Part shown: positions 47,768 to 55,626 of the stretch, in pieces
Layout: every line of letters begins with the position of its first letter
Position numbering within the stretch: the stretch's first letter is position 1
DNA from: an uncultured Collinsella sp.
GTDB lineage: Bacteria > Actinomycetota > Coriobacteriia > Coriobacteriales > Coriobacteriaceae
DNA: 64,000 nucleotides
Assembly (NCBI GenBank): GCA_958443615.1
Contig: CAUCLI010000005.1
Coordinates: 1 to 64,000 of the forward strand
Reading direction: 5' to 3'
Position numbers and translations under genes: made by a program
The notes under the pieces: model-generated
Database searches by the model: none
The model's input: only the letters and a program-made list of their open reading frames with translations
Told to the model about the DNA's origin: nothing

Positions 47768-50152
47768 ATGTCGGACAAGCTTTTCAAGTTGCCCCTTTTT
47801 GCCAAGACGCAGCAGCTCAAGTCTATTCCCGGCGAGGATGCCAAGCGCGTGTTCATGATCACCGAGGCACTCAGGCCCCAGCCCGAGAAGGGCATGGGTT
47901 ACCTGGTCGAGCAGGTGAGCGGGCGCCAGGTGAGGATCCACGCATGGCTCGCCATCGGCGGCGCCATCTTCGCATGCGACGAGCCGATCGAAGAGCGCCC
48001 CGAGCGCGATCCCGAAGCCGGCATGTCCAAGGATTCCGATGGCGACATCTTCTTCTTCGTCCGCTCCGAGGGGAGGCCTGTGAAGGTCGTCCACTTCACG
48101 CAGCGTGAGAAGGACGGGCGCCTCACCGTTTCCAATTGCATGAACGACCTGGGCCCTTATGGGTCGGGCGCGTACGACATCGACGTGATGGGCGCGGCCT
48201 GCTATCTGACGCAGTGGCTGCTCCCGCGCGAGCACGGCGCGTCGATGCCGACGCTGTCCGTCGCCGATATCCTGGACACCCTGCTCGAGTCCTCCTATCC
48301 CGATGCGCTCGACGCGCTGGTCTATCGCGGTGGGAAGGAGGGCGCGAGCGGCTTCGAGCGGTACGCCTCGCGCTCCCTCGCGCAAGCCGGTGCCGAGCTC
48401 GTGCGCCCCATCGCGGCGGCGCGTGATGTCGACATCCGCCGTCTGAGCTCGACGGGGCTGTTTTGGACGGGGTGCGATAAGCGCGAGCTCACCGATGAGC
48501 AGCTCGACACCATCCAGGCCGTGGAGGGCGCGCTCAACCGCCTGGTGTTCGCGGAGCACTACCTGGGCGAGCAATCGTCGCCGATGGTAGGGGGCCTGAC
48601 CGAGGCCGCGTGCGAGCGTGCGGCGCTCGCCTCGCTGCATTCGTTCGCATCGGTCGCGGAGCGCCTGATGCGCGGGTGCGACCGCAAGAGCGACTATATG
48701 GAGCTCGCCGGTGCCCAGGCGAGCCGCGGCGGCGAGTGGGATCTGCGCACGCGGTTCGCGGCGGCGGCGGAGGGCCTTCGCGCGCCCTTCAACTTCGATT
48801 ACGTCTTCAACTGCGACGCCGCCTCCGGTGTGTTCGCGGTTCAGGCGACCGTCCCCGTGGCCGGGGCGTTCCCCTTCCAGGCCGGGGTGGAGCAAAACGA
48901 CGCCCGCACCGCCTACGCGCTGCGCCTCGCCATGACGCTCGCGGCCACGGCTTTCGGTGCGGGCGTGGGCGTGGTGCGCGCCGTCGTGACGGTGCGCGAG
49001 CGCAACATCGACGGGGATGCGATCGCCTCGCTCGAGTTCAGCCGTCAGATGTTCACCATGCAGGTCATGCCCGCCCTGCAGTCCGGCGCCATCCTCGACG
49101 CCTCGCTGCCGCTGGACGAGCTCATCGAGGGCCTCGCGCTCCGCACGCTTCGCATGAAGGTGGGCGAGTCGGGCGCGCTGCTGCCCGTCGAGCCGATCGA
49201 GGCGCCCTTGCCCGACCGTTCGATCAAGATGGCCGAGGACGTCCGCCCGCTCCCGGAGTCCCTGGTCGAGCCCCTGCGCGCCGACCTCGTCCGCGACCTC
49301 GACATCTTCGACACGGGCGACGACCCGCTGCGCGATCGCTACCGCGAGATCTCCGACCGCATCCGCGAGGCATCGGCGCCCGAGGAGGAGGCGCCCGTCG
49401 CCAGTGAGCTCGCCGACCTGATCGCCGCCTACGATGCCGCCGAGATGCTCGAGGAGAGCGCGGCGCGCCCGCTGTATTGCGTGAACATGGTCTCGCGCAT
49501 CATCGTGGGCGAGCATGACGACGGTCCGCAGACGCGTTTCCGCAAGATTCCCGACACCATGTTCGATGCGCGCTCGATGCTGTGCCGCATCTATCGAGAG
49601 CAGGGCAACCTCGAGGACGCGATTCGCCTGGGCGAGGAGCTCATCCGCCTCGCCCCGACCTCGTTTACGGCCTATCATTCCCTGGCGCTCGCCCTGCGCG
49701 AGGCCGATCGCATGGAGGATGCGGTGCGCGCGCTCGTGGAGGGCCTGACCGTTGCCGCCGACCCGACCGACATCGCCTGCGCGTATTACCGCCTGGGCTT
49801 CTATTTCTGGCAGGGCGGGGACCCCTCGCTCGGTTTGGCCTGTTACGCCATGGTCAAGCCCGGCTCGTATTTCTACGGCGAGGCGCAGTCCGAGATGCAG
49901 GAGCTCATGCAGCAGAGCCACCTGAGCCGTCGCCCGGACCTCGACGAGGCCCGTGCGCTCCTGCGTGCCGACGGCGTCCCGGTGGCGCCCGTGCCGCAGC
50001 TGGGCGAGATGGCCGCCAAGGCGGGCATCGCCTTGGTCGACGCCGGGATGTTCGACGCCGCGCATTCGCTCGTGCACTTCCTCTCGAGCCTGGACGTCGC
50101 CCCCAACAGCTTCGACGTACTCGCCTCCGTCCGCCGCTCCCTCGTCCAGTAG
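47768..50152 (+). CDS. Large TPR-containing protein, function unknown (794 aa)
   Basis: I do not recognise a catalytic family. The 794-aa protein is soluble, acidic and leucine/alanine-rich. Residues about 596-720 look like tetratricopeptide repeats (helical pairs with EQGNLEDAIRLGEELIRLAPTS and ADRMEDAVRALVEGL). The N-terminal 150 residues resemble a beta-rich domain (VSGRQVRIHAWLAIGGAIFACDE). ATG 47768 has GGGAG 8 nt upstream; TTG 47753 is the alternative. No operon partner is clear: a repeat block lies upstream and a REP pair downstream. A scaffold role is possible but not shown. Confidence 0.82.
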   Translation: MSDKLFKLPLFAKTQQLKSIPGEDAKRVFMITEALRPQPEKGMGYLVEQVSGRQVRIHAWLAIGGAIFACDEPIEERPERDPEAGMSKDSDGDIFFFVRSEGRPVKVVHFTQREKDGRLTVSNCMNDLGPYGSGAYDIDVMGAACYLTQWLLPREHGASMPTLSVADILDTLLESSYPDALDALVYRGGKEGASGFERYASRSLAQAGAELVRPIAAARDVDIRRLSSTGLFWTGCDKRELTDEQLDTIQAVEGALNRLVFAEHYLGEQSSPMVGGLTEAACERAALASLHSFASVAERLMRGCDRKSDYMELAGAQASRGGEWDLRTRFAAAAEGLRAPFNFDYVFNCDAASGVFAVQATVPVAGAFPFQAGVEQNDARTAYALRLAMTLAATAFGAGVGVVRAVVTVRERNIDGDAIASLEFSRQMFTMQVMPALQSGAILDASLPLDELIEGLALRTLRMKVGESGALLPVEPIEAPLPDRSIKMAEDVRPLPESLVEPLRADLVRDLDIFDTGDDPLRDRYREISDRIREASAPEEEAPVASELADLIAAYDAAEMLEESAARPLYCVNMVSRIIVGEHDDGPQTRFRKIPDTMFDARSMLCRIYREQGNLEDAIRLGEELIRLAPTSFTAYHSLALALREADRMEDAVRALVEGLTVAADPTDIACAYYRLGFYFWQGGDPSLGLACYAMVKPGSYFYGEAQSEMQELMQQSHLSRRPDLDEARALLRADGVPVAPVPQLGEMAAKAGIALVDAGMFDAAHSLVHFLSSLDVAPNSFDVLASVRRSLVQ

Positions 50153-50166
50153 TCCCAATCTGCACA

Positions 50167-50256
50167 ATTGGGGACAGGTGCAAATTGCGACTTCCGCCGA
50201 CGGTTCGGCGGGTGGCCTGCCGGCACCGAGAAACGTCTCAATTTGTACCTGTCCCA
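50167..50256. repeat. Inverted pair of REP-like units
   Basis: Arms ATTGGGGACAGGTGCAAATTG (50167-50187) and CAATTTGTACCTGTCCCA (50239-50256) are imperfect inverses with a 51-bp spacer that has its own GCCGACGGTTCGGC hairpin. It belongs to the same family as 29651-29737 but with a longer, unrelated spacer. The rest of the gap to 50436 shows nothing clear. Confidence 0.8.
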
Positions 50257-50436
50257 AAGTGGGACGTTTCCGCGAGCGCCGCCCGCGGCGCCTTGCGCCA
50301 CGTCTGCCGATGGGCGTGCAATTGCATCCCCGCACGGGGGTAGGCTCTGGCCATACGGCTGTCGTGCGGGGATGCACAGGGCACCTCGCACGCATTTTCG
50401 GCGCGAATGCATCGCGCTGGGAAAGGGAGGTGTCCC

Positions 50437-52503
50437 ATGGGTGCACCCAAGACTGGTAACGTGAGGAACGTGGTGCTCGTAGGCCAAGGCGGGGTGGGCA
50501 AGACCTCGCTCGCGGAGGCCATGCTCCACCTTTCCGGCAAGACCGCCCGCCTGGGCGGCCACGACGGCACCAAGCCCACGCTCGATTACGACGCAGAAGA
50601 GGTCAAGCGCGAGTTCTCGATCTCCACCGCCATCGCCCCGATCGACTGGAAGGGCGCCCGCATCAACGTGCTGGATGCCCCGTGCTACCCCGATTTCATC
50701 GGCGATGCGTATGCTGCTATGAGCGTGTGCGAGACCGCCCTGTTCGTGGTCGATGCCGCCGAGGGCCCGCAGCCCACCACCGTCAAGCTCTGGTACGCCG
50801 CCGAGGACCTGCGCCTCGCCCGCGCCGTGTTCGTCAACCGCGTGGACAAGGAGAACGCCGATTTCGACATGTGCCTCGAGATGCTCCGCGAGCGTTTTGG
50901 CACGCGTTTGGGTGCCGTCACGCTGCCCTGGGGCACCGGTGAGGATTTCAACGGCATCATCGACCTCGTCCGCATGAAGGCCCGCCATTGCGATGGGACC
51001 AAGCAGACCGAGTCCGAGATCCCCGAGGAGTTCCGCGACAGCGCCGAGGCCGCGCACGAGACCCTGTGCGAGCTCGTGGCCGAGGCCGACGACGAGCTCA
51101 TGGAGAAGTACCTCGAGGGCGAGCCCCTCACCCAGGAGGAAGTCGAGGGCCTGCTCGCCAAGGCGATCGCCCAGCGCCTGTTCGTCCCCGTGTTCGCCGG
51201 CTCCTGCGTGAAGGAGCAGGGCGTGAACTCCCTCATGGACGACATCGCCACCTACTTCCCCGCGCCCACCGACTACGGCGAGATGCCGCTCATCGACGGC
51301 GACACCCTGAAGATCTCCTCCGAGGACGACCGCCCCGTGGTCTTCGACTTCAAGACCCTGAACGACGCCCAACAGGGCCGCCTGTCCTTCCTCAAGGTGC
51401 TCACCGGCACCATCGAGCCGGGCATGGAGCTCGTCAACGCCCGCACCCGCAAGGGCGAGCGTCTGGCGCACCTGTATGTGATGTGCGGCCGCGAGATGAC
51501 CGAGGTCGGCCACGCCTATGCGGGCGACATCGTGGTCGTGCCCAAGATGGCCGCCGAGACCGGCGACACCCTCTCCGTGACCGGCAAGGTCGAAGCCGCC
51601 GCGTTCAAGTTCCCCAACTCCCAGTACCGCATCGCCATCGAGGCCGAGAACCGCTCCGACGAGGACAAGCTGTTCACCTTCATCGAGAAGGCCTGCGAGG
51701 CCGACCCGACCATGAGCATCGACCGCGATGAGGAGACGGCGCAGACCGTGATCTCGGCCGTGGGCGAGGCGCAGGTGTCCGTCCTGCTCAACCGCCTGGA
51801 GGATCGCACCAAGGTCGCCGCGCACATCGTGCCGCTGCGCATCCCGTATCGCGAGACCATCCGCCGTGTGGCGAGCGCCCAGGGCCGTCACAAGAAGCAG
51901 ACCGGCGGCGCCGGCCAGTTCGGCGACTGCTGCCTGCGCGTCGAGCCGCTGCTCGACGGCACCGAGTACGAGTTCGTCGATGAGGTCGTGGGTGGTCGCA
52001 TCCCGCGCGCTCTCATCCCCGCCGTGGACAAGGGTGTCCAGGAGACCATGAAGGACGGTGTGATCGCGGGCTACCCGCTCACCGGCATCCGCGTCGCCTG
52101 CTACGACGGCTCCTATCACCCGGTCGATTCCAACGAGATGGCGTTCCGCACGGCGGCGCGCATCGGCCTCAAGAAGGCGTGCGAGGACGCCGACCCCGTG
52201 GTGCTCGAGCCCATGGAGAACATCACGGTGACGATCCCCGAGAGCTATGCCGGCGCGGTGATGGGCGACGTGTCCGCCAGCCGCGGCCGTGTGACCGGCA
52301 TGGACACCAACGATCGAGGTGAGACCGTGGTCACCGCGACGGTTCCCTATGCCGAGCTGGTGGACTATGCCACGCGTCTGCGCTCGCTCACGCGCGGCAC
52401 GGGCGACTTCACGATGGAGCCCGCCGGTTACGAGCAGGTGCCCTACGACGTGCAGCAGAAGCTCGTTGAGATTTACGAGCACAACCGCGCGCAGGGCAGG
52501 TAA
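50437..52503 (+). CDS. EF-G-like GTPase (FusA2-type paralogue)
   Basis: A 688-aa protein with all EF-G domains: GTPase (1-270), domain II (about 285-380), domain III, IV (GGRIPRALIPAVDKGVQE) and V (VMGDVSASRGRV). Its G motifs depart from translational EF-G: G1 is GQGGVGKTS, the G3 DTPGH is replaced by DAPCY (D80-Y84), and NKxD is NRVD. The lost histidine is the one that helps GTP hydrolysis in EF-G. It resembles the EF-G2/FusA2 paralogues, whose role is distinct and mostly unknown. ATG 50437 has GGGAGG upstream. Confidence 0.87.
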   Translation: MGAPKTGNVRNVVLVGQGGVGKTSLAEAMLHLSGKTARLGGHDGTKPTLDYDAEEVKREFSISTAIAPIDWKGARINVLDAPCYPDFIGDAYAAMSVCETALFVVDAAEGPQPTTVKLWYAAEDLRLARAVFVNRVDKENADFDMCLEMLRERFGTRLGAVTLPWGTGEDFNGIIDLVRMKARHCDGTKQTESEIPEEFRDSAEAAHETLCELVAEADDELMEKYLEGEPLTQEEVEGLLAKAIAQRLFVPVFAGSCVKEQGVNSLMDDIATYFPAPTDYGEMPLIDGDTLKISSEDDRPVVFDFKTLNDAQQGRLSFLKVLTGTIEPGMELVNARTRKGERLAHLYVMCGREMTEVGHAYAGDIVVVPKMAAETGDTLSVTGKVEAAAFKFPNSQYRIAIEAENRSDEDKLFTFIEKACEADPTMSIDRDEETAQTVISAVGEAQVSVLLNRLEDRTKVAAHIVPLRIPYRETIRRVASAQGRHKKQTGGAGQFGDCCLRVEPLLDGTEYEFVDEVVGGRIPRALIPAVDKGVQETMKDGVIAGYPLTGIRVACYDGSYHPVDSNEMAFRTAARIGLKKACEDADPVVLEPMENITVTIPESYAGAVMGDVSASRGRVTGMDTNDRGETVVTATVPYAELVDYATRLRSLTRGTGDFTMEPAGYEQVPYDVQQKLVEIYEHNRAQGR

Positions 52504-52520
52504 TCGCGCTCGGGGCGAGC

Positions 52521-52618
52521 GGATCGCGCCCCGTCTTTCGCGCGTTCGAGTGTCCCGCAGTCGCCTCGACGAGCGTGCCATTGGGTGGATCGCGCCCCGT
52601 CCGTCGTGCGTTCGAGTG
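52521..52618 (+). repeat. Two 32-bp imperfect direct repeats
   Basis: GGATCGCGCCCCGTC... units at 52521-52552 and 52587-52618 match at 29 of 32 positions, 66 bp apart, just after the EF-G-like stop. The gap 52504-53058 has no gene; it holds these repeats, the element at 52691-52818 and the palindrome at 52945-52985. Confidence 0.7.
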
Positions 52619-52690
52619 ACGAGGCAGCCGAACGCCAGGATTACGGGGAGCTCCAGTTCCGTCTTAGCTGCTTTGCTGGCGAGCGGCAAT

Positions 52691-52818
52691 ATATGAACGA
52701 TTTGGCTGGCAGTTTTGGAGGATATGAACGGTTCGTTCATATCCTCCATTTTTGTCCAAGGCTGTACCAGGGGAAACGTCGGGGCAGTTGGTCGACCCAA
52801 TTCGATATCGTTCATAAG
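52691..52818 (+). repeat. 129-bp hairpin element, copy A
   Basis: The element opens with ATATGAACGATTT and closes with ATATCGTTCATAAG, inverse words. Its centre is a perfect 13-bp stem, GGAGGATATGAAC (52717-52729) with GTTCATATCCTCC (52735-52747), followed by ATTTTTG, the shape of an intrinsic terminator on the plus strand. A box TACCAGGGGAAACGTCGG follows, related to TACCTGCGGAAAT of the other copies. It lies downstream of the EF-G-like gene in the same orientation. Confidence 0.85.
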
Positions 52819-52944
52819 TTTCTATATTGCACGCGTTGCTTTCCTTCTTGGTTTATACTCGTCCGTTCGCGCCGCGCCGATTTTCTTCAGGGCGCCCGTC
52901 TGTGAGGTGTGGTTTTCCCGGGCCTGTTTGTTTTCCGACCGGGG

Positions 52945-52985
52945 ACTGCCCTCAATCTGCCCACGTGGGGCAGATTGAGGGCAGT
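52945..52985. repeat. Perfect 18-bp inverted repeat with a 5-nt loop
   Basis: ACTGCCCTCAATCTGCCC (52945-52962) pairs with its exact inverse at 52968-52985. It resembles the REP-like family in size and position but has a different sequence. No T-run follows. It lies about 75 bp before the nuclease-like gene start. Confidence 0.8.
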
Positions 52986-53058
52986 TCCAAGCGCAGGGTG
53001 CAAAGCGCTTTCTCGAGTTCTCGCAAACGCGCGCACGGCGATGCGCGAGTATGGGGAC

Positions 53059-54141
53059 ATGAGCCTTGTTTTGTCACATAGCACCGCGATGATGGTCCAT
53101 CGGCTATCGATGGGTCCATGCGATTCGACCTCGATGCTGCCTCGGGAGCCCCGGTTGCTGAAGCCCGGGCCCGTCGATATGGGAAAGGTCGCTTGGGCGC
53201 GGCGGCTTCTCATTGCGCGTGGAGTTCCGGAATCTGAGACCGAATCAATCGACGTCTTGGTCCTTCGCGATTGTGACAGGCGTTTCGGTAACGGTGTTGT
53301 CGCGCACGTCTGGTCTCATCCGATTCCACCGGGCGCCCTCATCGAAATCGATAAGGGCATCTATGTCGTCTCTCCGCTCCTGTGCTTGCAACAGATGGCG
53401 GCAAAGCTCAGCGAGGTCGAATTGATCGAACTTCTTTTGGAGGCGTGCGGGCGCTACGCTCTGCTCCCCGGGTCGTTCGACATGGTGAAAAGAGATCCGC
53501 TGACCAGCGTCGACGAGCTTCGCAGGTACTGTTCCGAGATCGAGGGGCAGCGCGGATCCCATAAGCTGCGGCGCGTATTGGGGAGCGTGCGGGACGGGGC
53601 GCGGTCTCCGATGGAGACCGCGTTCTTCATGATGCTGATGCTGCCGAGACGGCTTGGCGGCGAGGGCCTGACCGATCTGGAGATGGCGCACCGCATTGAC
53701 GTCAGGGGACCGGCAAGGCTTTTGACCAGGCGTTCTTATTTTGAATGCGATGCGTTTCTCCCGAGAACGAAGACGGATTTCGAATACAACGGAATCGTCC
53801 ATGAAGAAGAGGCGCAATTCGTGACCGACACCGAGCGGATCAACGCGCTCGAGGCGATGGGATATAACGTCATAACCATCACGCGCCGGTCGTTTTTCGA
53901 TAAAGGCGCATTTGGCAGGCTGATGAGGGCGATCGAACTGCGCTTGGGCCGGCGGAGCAGCCGTACTCCGGCGGATTTCGCTCAGAGTCAAGAGGAGCTG
54001 AGGAGGTTCGTGCTTCGCCGGTATCTGAATGAGGTGCCGGACGACGAGCGGGAGGTCTTTCTGCTGGCGGAGGGGCGAGGTATCGATTCGGGTTCTGGCG
54101 TTACCGAGGTTCCGTGGGATTACACGCCGTTTGAGGGGTGA
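53059..54141 (+). CDS. AbiEi/nuclease-like accessory protein, PD-(D/E)XK-type C-terminus
   Basis: A 360-aa protein. The N-terminal half (about 1-160) recalls AbiEi-like proteins: LVLSHSTAMMVHRL, HPIPPGALIEIDKGIYVVSPLLCLQQMA, LIELLLEACGRY. The C-terminal half (about 180-330) has PMETAFFMMLMLPRRLGG, then YFECDAFLPRTKTDFEYNG (D231...D240-F-E242) and NALEAMGYNVITITRRSF, like DUF559/Vsr-type restriction-fold nucleases. Family and active site are my reading of the pattern. Start uncertain: ATG 53059 (GGGGA too close) or 53041. GC content and codon choice are visibly lower than in neighbours, suggesting transfer. It lies between inverted copies A and B of the 129-bp element. Confidence 0.7.
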   Translation: MSLVLSHSTAMMVHRLSMGPCDSTSMLPREPRLLKPGPVDMGKVAWARRLLIARGVPESETESIDVLVLRDCDRRFGNGVVAHVWSHPIPPGALIEIDKGIYVVSPLLCLQQMAAKLSEVELIELLLEACGRYALLPGSFDMVKRDPLTSVDELRRYCSEIEGQRGSHKLRRVLGSVRDGARSPMETAFFMMLMLPRRLGGEGLTDLEMAHRIDVRGPARLLTRRSYFECDAFLPRTKTDFEYNGIVHEEEAQFVTDTERINALEAMGYNVITITRRSFFDKGAFGRLMRAIELRLGRRSSRTPADFAQSQEELRRFVLRRYLNEVPDDEREVFLLAEGRGIDSGSGVTEVPWDYTPFEG

Positions 54142-54203
54142 GTTGCCGTTTCGCGATGGGGGTGCGCGTGGCAATCGCCGCTCCACGGTAGGGGCCGTGC
54201 AAA

Positions 54204-54357
54204 ATTGGAGCTTATGAACGATTGGAGCTTATGAACGATTCAGTCTGCGGGCGAGAAAGGCTCACATTATTTCCGCAGGTAGACACGTGGCAAAAAATAA
54301 GCTTGTGAACGATTCGTTCACAAGCTGTAAAAGTTGCCACCGAAATCGTTCACAACT
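54204..54357 (-). repeat. 129-bp hairpin element, copy B
   Basis: Read on the minus strand it has the same order as copies A and C: TTGTGAACGATTT, a perfect stem AGCTTGTGAAC/GTTCACAAGCT, a TTATTTTTTG run, TACCTGCGGAAATAATG and a closing ATCGTTCATAAGCTCC. The closing end is duplicated: ATTGGAGCTTATGAACG occurs twice in tandem (54204-54220 and 54221-54237), so the element proper is about 54229-54357. It lies 37 bp downstream of nrdB in that gene's orientation. Confidence 0.85.
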
Positions 54358-54393
54358 TCCATGGTGCTGCTAGCCTCCGCCCCCGCCCCGCGC

Positions 54394-55452
54394 TTACAGG
54401 TCGTCCACCAAGGCGGTGCTTTTGGCGTAGGCGGTGCTCTTCGCTTCGAAGAAGTCGGTCTTCACCATGTTGGCGTTCGAATACTGGCTCACCCATGCCA
54501 TGTCCGCGGGTTCAGTGCGATACCCTTCGTAGAGCTGGCCGAATCCCAAAGAGCTCCAACGAAGATTTCCCAGGTACCTGATATAACCCTCAACCATGTC
54601 GCCCGTGAGGCCGGGAATCGCGTCTCCCAGCACGTATCTGCCCCAGGCGATTTCCTGCCGCACGCCCTCCTCGAGCATCTCTCGCAGCATGGCCACGTTT
54701 TCGTCGCCGAACAGCTGCGGCTCCTCTTTTTGCAGCTCGAGAATGATGCTGCGGAACAGCCACAGGTGCGTGTTCTCGTCGCGGTTTATGTAGCGGATCT
54801 CCTGCGCGCTGCCGGGCATCTTACCCATGCGCGCGAGGTTGTAGAAGAACATGAAGCCGGAGTAGAAGTACACGCCCTCGAGGATGTAGTTCGCCATGAG
54901 GACGCGCAGGAACGTGCGGGCATCGCGGTGATTTTGAAACTCGTTGTACAAATCGCCGATGAACGTGTTGCGGGCGAGCAGGTGCTCGTCGGTCTTCCAT
55001 TGGTAGAGGATCTCGTTGCGCTTGGCCGGGTCGCAAATCGTGTCGAGCATGTAGGAGTAGCTCTGCGAGTGCACGCTTTCCTGGAACGCCTGGATGGACA
55101 AGCAGAGGTTCACTTCGTTAGCGGTGATGTACTCGGCGATGTTGGGCAGGTTTGCCGACTGCAGCGAGTCGAGGAACACCAGGAAGGAGAGGATCTTGTC
55201 GTATGCGGTGCGTTCGGCTTCGCTCAGGCGCGGGTAGTCCTTGACGTCTTGGGTGAGGTTGATCTCCTCGGGGATCCAGAAGTTGTTCATGGCCTGGCGG
55301 TACCAACTGGACACCCAGGGGTACTTCATGTTGTTGAAGTCGTTGAGGTTTGTGGTGTTGCCCCCGATCATGCGGCGATCGCGCACGTCGAGGTCGCCGT
55401 CGGGGTTGAAGAGGGGCTTTTTGCCGAGGGGTTGGCTGTCGGTGAGGGTCAT
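54394..55452 (-). CDS. nrdB: Ribonucleotide-diphosphate reductase small subunit
   Basis: Provides the radical for making deoxyribonucleotides. The 352-aa R2 protein has the metal ligands D72 (KDYPRLS), E125 and H128 (ESVHSQSY), E in ILEGVYFYSG, and RDENTH. The radical tyrosine is present at Y132, four residues after H128, so it is a tyrosyl-radical (class I a/b-type) enzyme, not the Phe-containing class Ic. ATG 55452 has AAAGGGG upstream; earlier in-frame starts overlap the promoter. It is divergent from nrdA and shares its NrdR boxes. Confidence 0.94.
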   Translation of the reverse strand: MTLTDSQPLGKKPLFNPDGDLDVRDRRMIGGNTTNLNDFNNMKYPWVSSWYRQAMNNFWIPEEINLTQDVKDYPRLSEAERTAYDKILSFLVFLDSLQSANLPNIAEYITANEVNLCLSIQAFQESVHSQSYSYMLDTICDPAKRNEILYQWKTDEHLLARNTFIGDLYNEFQNHRDARTFLRVLMANYILEGVYFYSGFMFFYNLARMGKMPGSAQEIRYINRDENTHLWLFRSIILELQKEEPQLFGDENVAMLREMLEEGVRQEIAWGRYVLGDAIPGLTGDMVEGYIRYLGNLRWSSLGFGQLYEGYRTEPADMAWVSQYSNANMVKTDFFEAKSTAYAKSTALVDDL

Positions 55453-55551
55453 GATATCGCCCCTTTCAGGGCCGGGATGGATCGGTCTGCAGGCGTGTCT
55501 CTGGGCATTTAGTATACGATACAAAATAAGAAACAGTTAGGCTATGCTAAC

Positions 55552-55598
55552 GAACAAGATATTGGCATCGAAGCCGATAAGAACACTACATATTGCGT
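55552..55598. promoter_or_regulatory. Paired NrdR boxes between nrdB and nrdA
   Basis: ACACTACATATTGCGT (55583-55598) matches the NrdR box ACACWATATATWGTGT at 14 of 16 positions. A second, weaker box at 55552-55567 has the core ACAAGATATTG and begins exactly 31 bp earlier, the usual three-turn spacing. They sit just after a TATGCT -10 candidate (55543-55548) for nrdA. The minus-strand TATACT at 55511-55516 may serve nrdB. Confidence 0.75.
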
Positions 55599-55626
55599 TT
55601 GCGCACACAGATAGCAGGGAGAGGCA

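Noticed and set aside
49873..52815. A 980-codon minus-strand open frame
   Set aside because: Runs opposite the EF-G-like gene and across repeats; no family motif.
54394..55452. Possible class Ic (Mn/Fe, Phe-type) R2 protein
   Set aside because: The residue four after the ligand histidine in ESVHSQSY is tyrosine (Y132), so the radical tyrosine is present.
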